This document shows positions 24,739 to 34,889 of a stretch of 64,000 bases of DNA, piece by piece (the stretch's first letter is position 1; every line of letters starts with the position of its first letter). The notes below the pieces were generated by a model. The model worked only from the letters and a program-made list of their open reading frames with translations, ran no database searches and was not told the DNA's origin. The DNA lies in assembly GCA_963555705.1 (NCBI GenBank), contig OY743190.1, positions 16,871,491 to 16,935,490 on the forward strand, given 5' to 3'. Origin of the DNA: Ligustrum vulgare. Lineage: Eukaryota; Streptophyta; Magnoliopsida; Lamiales; Oleaceae. A program made the translations under genes and the position numbers.

Positions 24739-27185
24739 TGTAGCGACCAAGAATTTTTACGCATTTAATAATCGTGTCGCTACTATCTCACCCATTTATT
24801 TTTATTTTTACGTTAAAGTCGTGACGCGATCGTTTAGCCAAGTTATAAATTTGGAGCTGAAATATGTAAATTTCAGTCCAATTTGATTTTACGTCCAATA
24901 AATTCAAAAATCTATTTTTAAAATCCAAATTTCATTTATTTATTTATTCAAATAAAATCTCCAGATAATCTTATTTCAAATTTGAGTCTATCATCCTAAT
25001 TACAATTCAAATTTTAAATTCATCACTTATCTCTACAAATCATGATCACCATCCTAGCCAACTTTCAACCACTCCTATCACGAAAATCTATCTGCAGTTA
25101 CAATTCGAAACCAAAACCAAAGATTTTCTATCCAACCATTTTAATTCCCATTTCACGTTCAGACTCTTCTTCACGGCTGAACCTCTCAATTCAGGTAGGA
25201 TAATGCAGAATCCTTTTTTTTTCAACCTCACCATCATCACCACCGTGACCAGCACCACAATCTCACCAAACTCCCATCACCTATATCATTATCATCGCCA
25301 CACCCAAACCACAACCAAGCACCAACCTCTGTTTAAGCTCCATTCATCACCAACCTCATCACCACCAAGAATCCCCACCCAATGCAGGCCACAAATCATC
25401 ATCATCACCACCCTATTCGTCCCCTGCATCCAAATCAAACAACCAGCATCATCATCATCAATCAAAACCAACGCAGCCACCACCCATTTCCACCATCATC
25501 ACCTGCACCAATCAACAAACCACCTGAAGCACCACCATTCACGGCCAAAACCACCTCAATCGAGAACCCAAACCACCATCATCATTCGCACACGGCCACA
25601 ACCTCCTCCAACTCACCTCCATCTTCAACACCAATCATCACCATCACCATCATCACCACCGAACAACAGCCAGTCGCAAGCCATAGTCGACTGTAACTCG
25701 CCAAACTCAAGCCTCCACCTCCAAGAAACCACCGCTGCCAATCGAAAACTCAATAGAAAACCTCAAACTTCACAACTCAACATCACCACTGCCCAAACAA
25801 TTCTTTAACCAAATCAAACCCCAAACCAAGAACAAAACAAGAAGAACTAGGTACTTACCTTCATCACCAGCCATCTGGACGGATTTTGGCCGAAAATCAC
25901 AACTCCGATTTCGATTTCAAGCTTTGATTTGGTCTCGGTTTCACATTATAAACCACCCAAATATCTTCCTCCATCCACCCCCCCCCCCACTGCACCCTGA
26001 CCACCGCCGCCGCTCGACCGCGGCGTTTCACCGGCAAATCGCCGGCAGTACCTCCGCCGGACTCAACCCCTGCGCGCACTCTCTCGCCATTCTCTCTCTC
26101 GGTCTGATTTTCAGATCGTGAATGTGAGAGAGAGTAAATATTTTGATTTTAATATTTTAACTTCCAGAATTTGCACTTTAGTCCCTGGGTTCCAAAATTA
26201 TTTCAAAATCAGTCACTGTAGTTTTAAAACTTATATTTCAGTCCTTAAGTTCTTGAATGATCTTATAAGCTTTTCATTTTTAAAAATTTCTTATCTCAAT
26301 CCCCACAATTTAATATTCGTTTTGAGTTCCGACCCAACTTTTGAAAATTTACATTTTAGTCCCTCAAGTTTGAAAAGTATTCATTTTAGTCCCTCAACTT
26401 TCATAGTATTCATTTTAGTCCCTCAACTTTCAAAAAACATCAATTTCAGTTCTCAAATTGTAATTTATCATTTTTAAACTATAAATTTCTAAAGACTAAT
26501 TTAACTTATGGGCTAGACGAAGCGTACGGAGATTTGAAAGATTGAAGTCATATCCCGCTCAACTTTGCACTCGTCGGATTTAAGGTAGACTCGCCCCCAC
26601 TAATTGATTTATATTATAATTGCATGTGTTATGTGGATTTGTGTGATTTTATGCTTAATCGCATGAGAAAAGAATATCTCTTTTGAGATAAAAGAATTAT
26701 GTTATGCTGGGCATAACTTATCTGCTAGCATGATACAAGAAAAGAATGGTTCATTTGTGTTCACTATGTGATGCCTATGAATAAGAAAAGAATGTCACTA
26801 CATGATTTGCATAATTACTGGTCCAATTATCTTGTAAATTAATTATTGGCGATGAGTCTACTGAGTATTTCATTTCGAAATGCTCAACCCGTTATTTTAA
26901 ACAATTTTGCAGATTTTGGAGACGGTGGCGAGTGATGGGCAATGACGACAAATTACAAATTGATATTTTTTTAAAGTCGTGAACTTTGAAATGATTATTT
27001 CATTTTATCAAGAATTGTCATTTTTGCAAATTTGTACGAAAATACTTATTCCATTTGAATTATCGCTAAACTTTATTCGATAAATGGGATATTTAATATT
27101 TAATCATTTTTTTTTCCGCAACAAAGTTTATTCAAGAATTTAGAAAAGTGACGTTCCCGCGCTTCTCGGAACTCGGGGCGTTACA
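24739..27185 (+). mobile_element. Solo LTR, family F1, 2447 bp, TSD TTATC
   Basis: Starts TGTAGCGACC and ends GGGGCGTTACA. It is flanked by perfect 5-bp direct repeats TTATC (24734-24738 and 27186-27190). The host sequence reads through once it is removed, matching 21690-21720 of another F2 LTR copy. It is the same family as the LTRs at 51376-53875 and 58304-60813, but clearly diverged from them. Inside are a G-poor, CCA/CAT-rich stretch (25200-25850), a GC-rich block (25990-26070), and a string of degenerate TTTAGTCCCTCAACTTTC repeats (26170-26460). Confidence 0.94.
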
Positions 27186-27382
27186 TTATCATGTCATGGC
27201 ATCATCAAGCATGCATTGGCCACATCGAAATTGGAAAGTCAAATGATTTTAAATGAATAATGTGGTAAGTTTAAGTTTTATCAAAATGCATGTATCCCAA
27301 GTTTTAAGTAAGAATGGGTGTACTTCTATGCCACGAAAGGTGTGAGTGGAAAATGGGGCGCGGGAGACCGGCCTACCCAAAT

Positions 27383-27582
27383 AAATCGCTTTGCGGTGAC
27401 GATTGCTGAACCGCTTGGCGGTGGTAAATATTAAACCGCTTTGCGGTGACGATTGCTAAACCGCTTGGCGGTGGCAAATATTAAACCGCTTTGCGGTGAC
27501 GATTGCTAAACCGGTTGAAGGTGGCAAATATTATACCGTTTTGCGGTGACGATCGCTAAACCGCTTGGCGGTTGCAAATTTT
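27383..27582. repeat. 50-bp minisatellite of paired CCGC-N3-GCGG hairpins in an LTR
   Basis: Four head-to-tail units start at 27383, 27433, 27483 and 27533. Each 50-bp unit is two related 25-bp halves, one with CCGCTTTGCGG and the other with CCGCTTGGCGG; both can fold into a 4-bp stem with a 3-base loop. Homologous positions in other F2 LTRs (about 21880-21970 and 44690-44805) carry the same hairpin at a different spacing of about 32 bp. Confidence 0.92.
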
Positions 27583-28364
27583 GAAAAGTATGAATGTCTT
27601 AAAAAATAAAGTAACGGGGGTAATTACTTTGAATGGTCTAAGGAGTTTCATGTCATGAGCATGCATCACGTGCATAAATTTTACTTACTGAGCTTTAGCT
27701 CACCTCAATCCCTCCCCAATATTTCAGGTGATGAAAGCAAGATGAGACGAGGAGAGCACTTGGTGACAGACTTAGGCTATATCTACCTTCAATTTTTGAA
27801 AATAAAGTTAAATTAGAATTCATTTAAGTTTCTCATTAATTATTCCTTCATTTATTATTGTTAAGGGTTTGATTGCAATTAGCTTTGAATAAGTATTAGT
27901 GTAGTATTAGAGGTTAAATGACCTCTTATTTCATTTGCTAAAGTTTATTTACTTGAAAATATATCTTTGAGGAGTTTGGAACTTATTGAATGGTTTTGAT
28001 GATGTATGGGATTGAATGAGTTGAAATGTATGCTTTAAAATGGTTTTGAAGTCCCTCTGCAGGTTGGTTAAGTGTATAAAGGAGATTATGCCGAAATTTT
28101 TGTAAAATTTTATAATAGAAAATGAAAGGTTTAAATGTTTTAAACGATTCATTTCCGCATATAATGTGAATGAGAGTTAACACACCTAGGTTTTAGAATT
28201 TAAACTTGGGGTGTTACAATATATATATATATATATATATTAAGGTTTAGACGTTAGAATAGATCTTATGAAAGGCTGAAAATAGAAAGTTAGTGAATGG
28301 ATTCATAAGTGGGATAATGTCGGTTAATGGTCTCCTACAACAATAGCTATCAAACTTCGATCCG

Positions 28365-28997
28365 TATTGAGTTCTATACGATATGAAGTGTAGATCATCA
28401 GTTCGCGAGAATGAGCTAGAAGAAAGAAAGTTATTGGGTCCAGAAATAGTACAACAAACAGCAAAAGTTGTTGAAAAGATTCGTCAACAAATGAAAATTG
28501 CACAGAGTAGACAGAAAAGCTACGTGGACAGAAGAAGGAAACCTTGGAATTCGTTGAAGGAGATATGATCTTTTTGAAGGTAACTCCTATGAAAAGGAGG
28601 TATGAGATTCGGGAAGAAAGAAAAGTTAAGCCTATGTTTTGTCGGCCCCTTTGGAATTCTTGAAATGGTGGGTGACCTAACTTATCGGGTTGCGTCGTCA
28701 CCAGCGCTATTGGGTGTGCACAATGTTTTTCATGCATCGATGTTGAGGAAATATATTTCGGATTCCTCCCGTAGTCTCAATTATGAGTCATTAGATCTTT
28801 GTGAGGATCTGACTTACGAGGAGTCACTTGTGAAAACCCTAATAATGAAAGTAAATAAGGAACTTAGAAGAAAGAAGATTTCGTTAGTTAAGGTTCTTTG
28901 GAGGAATCATGTAGTAGAAGAGGCTACTTGGGAATGCGAAGACGAAATGCGTGCCAAGTATTCACAACTTTTTGGTAAGTTTCAATTTCGAGGATGA
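28365..28997 (+). pseudogene. Gypsy pol C-terminus: integrase C-terminal region and chromodomain, frameshifted
   Basis: The remnant starts in a LYxxKCRS motif that follows the integrase core in plant chromoviruses. It continues through ERKLLGPEIVQQT, then FLKVTPMK in a shifted frame, then FGKKEKLS and VGPFGILE (GPF/Y-like region). GVHNVFHASMLRKYISD and the chromodomain-like end VLWRNHVVEEATWECEDEM complete it. The order and the late WRN-EEATWE motif fit the Tekay/Del lineage of Ty3/gypsy. Two compensating frameshifts lie between about 28550 and 28605. The stop at 28995-28997 is followed closely by the polypurine tract. The integrase catalytic core, reverse transcriptase, protease and gag of this copy are gone, so it is not functional. 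Confidence 0.88.
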
Positions 28998-29000
28998 AAT

Positions 29001-29021
29001 TTTTTTTAGGGGGTAAGAAAT
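29001..29021 (+). other. Polypurine tract of the outer gypsy element
   Basis: The run TTTTTTTAGGGGGTAAGAAAT lies between the end of pol and the TGTAATACC start of an LTR. This is where the plus-strand primer of an LTR retroelement sits. The F1 element has the similar AAGGGGGTAAGG at 58291-58302. Confidence 0.8.
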
Positions 29022-29205
29022 TGTAATACCACTTTTTCGTTTTACGCGCATTCTTGAATTTCACGTAATTTTATATTGGTATCATTATAAATTATGTAAC
29101 TGATTATTAATATTTTCATATTTGACTTAATTTGCGGTGGAAGGACTTGGACGCCGTCACGATCAATGTGCCAATTAAAATGTTGATAAATTGCTTATGT
29201 ACAAT
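29022..29205 (+). mobile_element. Truncated 3' LTR of the outer gypsy element (family F2)
   Basis: Starts TGTAATACCACTTTTTCG directly after the polypurine tract and matches the first 170 or so bases of the F2 LTR at 22935, including GGTGGAAGGACTTGGACG and the GATCAATGTGCCAATTAAAA words. Similarity ends near 29205, where Helitron-like sequence begins. The rest of the LTR is absent. Confidence 0.85.
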
Positions 29206-30520
29206 CTCTTCATTCTGAACAACATTTCTTACTTGGGGAAAAAATTGTAATTGATCGATCCATTTTTACGTACTTGATAGTGCATTTTATGCTATTCAAA
29301 TGCAGTGTAATCTTGAAGTAGATGTCAATGGCCACCAGAACTTCTTCGTGAAAGAGGTAACTTTCTTTAAACCGTGCTTTCTACATGCTTTTGCTATATT
29401 TTTGCTGATAATGAGTCCCTATTTGATTTTGCTATAGAAAGTTGTTGTGACTTTCTCTTTTAGATTTAGAAAGTTATTTGGAAAATTCACAGGCAATACA
29501 AAAGGTCTCAAAGTTTTCTCCATGAATTAATCGGTGGAGTTGAGGGTTTCGAACTCATTGTTAGATTCTGCTACAATGGAGGCAGAATTGGCATAACTCC
29601 TTATAATGCATTGGTATCATGCACAAAATGCTTGCAGGTGTATTAAAGAATTTCAATTACTCTGTGCAATTAGGCAAGTGTATTAAAGAATATCAATATT
29701 AGTGCACAATTTTCATATAGATTTTTAGCTATTTTCATAAAGATGTTTAGATTAATATTTATTTTGTTATTCAAAATTTTTGCAAGCACAAGAATCATAA
29801 CCCTATTACCATCACTTCGGTGGTGGTTATATTATGCAAAACTGCCTTAGAGGCAAACTTTGTCCCTGTTTGGTTTGGATAAAAATTAGGCTTTATTTGG
29901 CAACACTATTAATTTGTTTTATTTATGTGTTTGAGGTAAATGTGTGGTAAAAATTGAAGAGAGAAAATGTGTGTGGTTAAAAAATGATTTGATAAATTTT
30001 ATCGTTTATAAATTTGTTAATAAATTGTAATTATTGTGTCAAGGAATAGATGCTTATATTTTTAATAGATTTTGCTAGAAAATTGGCGAAATATATGATT
30101 TCAAAGTTGTGGATCTCATGCAGCGTGTGATTGAAAATGAGTTATAAGAAATAGGTGCCAAAAGCGTGACCCGGATTTTGCTTAATTTCAAAATCAAAGT
30201 CTTTGACCCTGGTTTTCATTTTCTTTATGCTATTGCATTCAAGTATGTATCTTAAGTCAGAACAATCCTCTAGCATTCCTTCTAGGAGAGATCATTTCGA
30301 TTGCAACGTGGTGTCATCTGATATTGATTATTCTAGTAGGGGAGCGTCGTCAGATTGAGCTATAACCTACTCTTGTGGCATCGATACAATAATATATAAT
30401 GCTAAAAGTTGTTCTACTAATGTATTAGTTGCTGTTTTTTATTGATTTTATTCCCTTTGTGTCAGTACATTATAATTTTTCAATAGAATATATCCGTACA
30501 TCGCACGGGTGTGAAACTAG
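29206..30520 (+). mobile_element. Helitron-like insertion carrying a gene fragment (5' end not certain)
   Basis: The 3' end is clear: an imperfect hairpin CCGTAC-ATC-GCACGG (30494-30508) followed by GTGTGAAACTAG ending at 30520, then T in the flank. This is the Helitron rule of a hairpin just before CTRR, inserted between A and T. The 5' end may be the TCTTC at about 29208, where the truncated LTR stops, but no diagnostic motif proves it. The only recognisable cargo is the NPH3-type fragment. The remainder (29640-30490) is AT-rich and has no gene that I recognise. Confidence 0.6.
29306..29637 (+). pseudogene. Captured two-exon fragment of an NPH3/BTB-family gene
   Basis: Exon 1 (29306-29356) reads CNLEVDVNGHQNFFVKE between a TGCAG acceptor and a GGTAAC donor. 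Exon 2 starts after CTATAG at 29438 and reads K-V-V-V-T-F-S, then RKLFGKFTGNTKGLKV, and after a one-base frameshift near 29520 continues GGVEGFELIVRFCYNGGRI and ITPYN, ending near 29637. The order VDVNG, FFVKEK, RKLFGK, GG(A/V)EGFEL, FCYN and ITPxN is that of the BTB domain at the start of plant NPH3/RPT2-type proteins, which act as cullin-3 substrate adaptors in phototropin signalling. An in-frame stop and the frameshift make it dead. The Helitron 3' terminus 0.9 kb downstream suggests capture by a Helitron; decay of a resident gene is the alternative. Confidence 0.78.
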
Positions 30521-31258
30521 TGTGGGTTAATATTAATTGTTGGCTTTGAGTTCAATTTTAGTCAAAGTATTAGAGTTATCAAACATGGGAACTATAACTA
30601 ATTCAAATTATTAAAAACTTATTTGGACAATAAATGCTAATTTATATATTTAAACAATAAAATGTCAATTTATATAGTTAAATAATAAATGATCGTAGGT
30701 TTGAATAGCTTTTATGAGTTATTGTTAACTTCATTGAAAATGCAAATTTTCATGATTTCTGCATTTATCTCTTGTATTTAATTTTTTTTCAACATTCATT
30801 CAAAAAATTATCAATCAAAAAGATTATAAATATGTGTTTATTCTCAACATAGTTAATATTTATAAATATATTTAACCAATAAAATTATACTTTTATTTAC
30901 AAAATAAAGAAGTTAAATTAATAATTACGAAAAATCTGCAATTAATATGAAACAACAATCGGACAATATGGGAGATCAAGAAATTATATCGCAAATCTTA
31001 CACTATATAATCTCTACACAATTATTAAAATTAATAAGAATGATTAAAAATATTAGCATCCATTCAATAAATTTGTTTATGAATTTATTTACAGACAATA
31101 CATTTTTCACCAACTTTTTAATTATACACATTTTTTGAAATCCTTTTTCAACTACGCATTTTATCTCGAAAACGACAATATTTTTATTTATAAACAAAAA
31201 AAAAAGCATTTGAACGGATGTTTTAATTTATTAAATTGTTAATAATAATAATAATAAT
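30521..31258. other. AT-rich spacer, no recognised feature
   Basis: Very AT-rich DNA ending in an (AAT)n run at about 31241-31258, into which the next retrotransposon inserted. Two short frames at 30947-31209 on opposite strands are chance frames in AT-rich sequence. Confidence 0.6.
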
Positions 31259-31815
31259 TGTTGACGTCACTTTTTGTCACAAAACTGGTCAACAAATAAA
31301 ATGGATTGATCTTTGACTCATCATGTTGAGATAACTTGATTTTGAGATTTTTGGCTAAACAACCAGGTCATATAACTGAATTCTAGATAGTATGTGAATT
31401 TATACGATGTTGAACTTCTTATCACCAACTCAACTCTGCATCGTGTATGACCTGACATTCAGGTCTACAAGCGTTTGGACCTGAGCGTCACCTCTGCAAG
31501 TCATTTGAAGTTAAAGGTTTCTCTTTGAATCAATAAATTTCTCTCTCTCTAATGAACATAAAATTCCCCTATTTATAGGTAAAATGGAGGTAGACATATT
31601 TACATATTTGATCCCTCATCTAATAATTACATAATGGGGCAATTTCTAATAGTTATAGACAATTTCACTCATATCTTCATACAAGTATCACATTGACCCT
31701 TTGAGTTCATCTTGAGTAGTCTTGATCCTTAGTTTGACGTGGAACTTGACCAATAAGCTCGTTGACCACTGAATAGGTGACTCTTAACCTTGACCCAAAT
31801 TTATGGGGTGCAACA
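31259..31815 (-). repeat. LTR (3' LTR in element orientation), 557 bp
   Basis: Starts TGTTGACGTCAC and ends GGTGCAACA as read on the plus strand. It is nearly identical to 38652-39208. The CRE-like palindrome TGACGTCA sits 3 bases inside the terminus. Confidence 0.93.
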
Positions 31816-32471
31816 AATGTCCCCCAAGGTCTGGACTTATGATCACCTTAAGTTCGGACCTTGTTCAAATACCAACCCTTGCTTCGAGCCCACTCTGCTT
31901 CTTTTTCTTGAGTCGTTTTGGTCATTCATATGTAGAACTGATGTCCAAGTCCGCTTGTCAGACCAGAAACACAATTTAGGTCGATTGGAAGATGAAGGTG
32001 AAGGATTGAAGTTCACATAGAAGCCATTGTGCGTGACAGGCGTTCACCTCGAACCCATAATTAGTAAATTTTGATTGGGTCATACTGTTCTATATTTGAT
32101 CCAGGTAGTCGAAGTCTTCATTTCATTTAAGGACTTGATTTGAGGAGACAGCTGAAGAGTCAAGGAGTTGAAATAATTACTAGTTGAAGAGCCGCTGAGG
32201 ACCTGAAATAACATCCAGCTGAAGAGTTGAAATAGTGGCCAACTGAAGATGTGGCCTAGTTGAAGAGCTGATTGCTTCAATTTTTATTTTTAAAGAGTGA
32301 ATCTGATTCTTTTGACTACTTGAAAAAAAAAAATTCTAGATATTCAGGCCAGTCCATTTAATGAGATCATTCCATAAAGTCAAATTCTGACGAAGCACAC
32401 TTGCATAGATCAAAATATCAAATCTGAAGGTAACTCGGTGCACTGAATTAGTTGATAAGAATATAATCAAG
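31816..32471 (-). other. Unique interior segment next to the 3' LTR, with degenerate short repeats
   Basis: No coding motif is visible. At 32150-32280 the words CTGAAGAG and TTGAAATA recur at irregular spacing of about 30-45 bp, possibly an old tandem array that has lost its register. Confidence 0.55.
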
Positions 32472-32668
32472 ATGACCTCAGGGATTGGACCAGACCTTAT
32501 GGGAGTTGTTATGTCCTATCTCAAGGGTAACGGTAATAAAAACCTGATGGACTTGATTCTGTCGTATCCCTCGGGTAATGGCAGTAAAGATCTCAAAGAC
32601 TTGGTTCTCTCGTGTCCCTCGTGTAATAGTAATGAAGACCTCAAGGGCTTGGTTCTCTCGTGTCTCTA
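32472..32668. repeat. 48-bp tandem repeat, about four copies
   Basis: Units containing GACTTGGTTCTCTCGTGTCC and GGTAATGGCAGTAAAG repeat every 48 bp. Because 48 is a multiple of three, one frame reads a repeating 16-residue peptide (LVLSCPSCNSNEDLKG type). This is a by-product of the period, not evidence of a gene. Confidence 0.85.
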
Positions 32669-34830
32669 AAGGTTTTACTTCGTCATGGGGATTTCACATA
32701 GTAATGAGGGTGTACCTCGTCATTAAGGTCAACTTCATCATGGAGTTTTCACCTCATCATAGTTACCTCGTCATGGTAGTTGCACCTTATCATGGTCACC
32801 TCGTCTTCATGGAGGTTTCACCTTACCACGGAGTTCTCACCTTATCATTGAGGTTCACTTCACCAGGTGGTTTTACCTCTTCATGATCACCTCCTTGTCA
32901 AGGAGGTTTCACCTCATCAATGAGGATCACATCGCCATGGAGATTTTACCTCATCATGGTCACCTCCTCGTCATGGAGGTTTCACCTCACCAACAAGGAC
33001 CCCTTCACCATGGAGGCCTTACCTCATCATGGTCACCTCCTTATTATGAAGGTTTCACCTTATCACTGAGGTTGACTTCATCACGGAGGTCTTACCTCAT
33101 CATGGTCACCTCCTCATCATGGAGGTTTCACCTCATCAATGAGGTTGATTTCACCATGGAGATCTTACCTCATCATGAACACCTCCTCATCATGAAGGTT
33201 TCACCTCATCACTGAGGGTGACTTCACCATGGAGGTCTTACCTTATCATGGTTACCTCCTTATCATGGAGGTTTACCTCATCATTGATGTTTCATTCACC
33301 ATAGAGGTTTTACCTCATCATGGTCACCTCCTCATCATGGAGGTTTCACCTCATCACTGAGGTTCCACTTCACCGTGGAGGTCTTACCTCGTCATGGTCA
33401 CCTCCTCATCATGGTGGTTTCACCTCATCAGTGAGGTTCACTTCACCATGGAGGTCTTACCTCGTCATGGTCACCTCCTCATCATGGAGGTTTCACCTCA
33501 TCACTGAGGTTCACTTCACCATGGAAGTCTTACCTCGTCATGGTCACCTCCTCATCATGGAGGTTTCACCTCATCACCGAGGTTTCACTTCACTATGGAG
33601 GTCTTACCTCGTCATGGTCACCTCCTCATCATGGAGGTTTCACCTCAACATTGAGGTTCCACTTCACCATGGAGGTCTTACCTCGTCATGGTTACCTCCT
33701 TCTCACGGAGGTTTCACCTCATCATTGAGGTTCAACTTCACCGAAACCTCATCATTGAGGTTCCACTTCACCATGGAGGTCTTACCTCGTCATGGTCACC
33801 TCCTTCTCACGGAGGTTTCACCTCATCATTGAGGTTCAACTTCACCATGGAGGTCTTGCCTCATCATGGTCACCTCCTTATCATGGAGGTTTCACCTCAT
33901 CATTGAGGTTTCATTCACCACGGAGGTCTTACCTCGTCATGGTCACCTCCTCATCATGGAGGTTTCACCTCATCACTGAGGTTCCCTTCACCATGGAGGT
34001 CTTACCTTGTCCTGATCACCTCCTCATCATGGAGGTTTCACCTCATCACTGAGGTTCCACTTCACCATGGAGGTCTTACCTCGTCGTGGTAACCTCCTCA
34101 TCTTGGAGGTTTCACCTCATCACTGAGGTTCCACTTCACTATGGAGGTCTTACCTCGTCGTGGTCACCTCCTCATCAAGGAGGTTTCACCTCATCACTGA
34201 GGTTCCCTTCATCATGGAGGTTACACCTCATCACTGAGGTTCCACTTCACCGTGGAGGTCTTACCTCGTCGTGGTCACCTCCTCATCATGGAAGTTTCAC
34301 CTCATCACTGAGGTTGACTTCACCATTGAGGTCTTACCTCGTCATGGTCACCTCCTCATCATGGAGGTTCCACCTCATCACTGAGGTTCCACTTCACCAT
34401 GGAGGTCTTACCTCGTCATGGTCACCTCCTCATCTTGGAGGTTTCACCTCATCACTGAGATTCCAGTTCACCAAGGAGGTCTTACCTTGTCATGGTCACC
34501 TCCTTGTCATGGAGGTTTACCTCATCATTGAGGTTTCATTCACCATGGAGGTTTTACCTCATCATGGTCACCTCCTCATCATGGAGGTTTCACCTCATCA
34601 CTGAGGTTGACTTCACCATGGAGGTCTTACCTCTTCACGGTTACCTCCTCATCATGGAGGTTTCACCTCATCATTAAGGTTCCATGTCACCATGGAGGTC
34701 TTAGCTCATCATGGTCACTTCCTTATCATGGAGGTTCCAATTCACCATGGAAATCTGACCTCATAATGGTCAGCTCCTTATCATGGAGGTTTCACCTCAT
34801 TATTGAGGTGCATATATCAACGAAATGAAC
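32669..34830. repeat. 74-bp tandem array, about 29 copies, hairpin-rich
   Basis: The consensus unit runs from GGAGGTTTCACCTCATCACT through CCATGGAGGTCTTACCTCG to GGTCACCTCCTCATCAT, 74 bp in total. The left end (32669-33250) is more diverged than the centre. Each unit contains three possible stem-loops: CCTCA-TCAC-TGAGG, GAGGT-CTT-ACCTC and ACCTCC-TCATCAT-GGAGGT. At 33745 and at 34220 partial units mark local rearrangement. All plus-strand frames stay open over long stretches, giving frames of up to 172 codons with no start signal or homology. Confidence 0.94.
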
Positions 34831-34889
34831 ACTTAGACGGAGTGATTATTAAATAATGGATGAGGCTTGATGTCATCTCAATATTTCAG

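Larger units (their letters stand above)
22935..28218 (+). mobile_element. Solo LTR, family F2 (about 2.8 kb) interrupted by an F1 solo LTR
   Basis: Starts TGTAATACC and ends GGGGTGTTACA, the usual TG...CA ends of a Ty3/gypsy LTR. The five bases on each side are ATATA (22930-22934 and 28219-28223), a probable target duplication, though both flanks lie in AT runs, which weakens that point. The interior sequence on the two sides belongs to one older element, so this LTR landed in it. Removing the nested F1 LTR and one copy of its TSD leaves 2832 bp. A CT-rich block lies at 23345-23460 and a 50-bp hairpin minisatellite at 27383-27582. Being alone, it probably arose by recombination between the two LTRs of a full element. 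Confidence 0.87.

Noticed and set aside
25203..25808. 201-codon His/Thr/Ser-rich frame
   Set aside because: It lies within a solo LTR, is low complexity, and has no recognisable domain. The homologous LTRs have different frames of other lengths.
27383..27582. CRISPR-like direct repeats
   Set aside because: Period 25/50 bp without unique spacers, inside a plant LTR.
28324..28737. Minus-strand 137-codon frame
   Set aside because: Antisense shadow of the pol C-terminus at 28365-28997.
30020..30250. A possible further captured exon with partly open frame between the NPH3 fragment and the Helitron end
   Set aside because: One frame is open for about 20 codons on either side of a stop, but I recognise no family; not enough to call.
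32578..34828. Long plus-strand frames in the 74-bp array as possible protein genes
   Set aside because: Period-driven open frames in tandem repeats, antisense to the element's own orientation, without homology.
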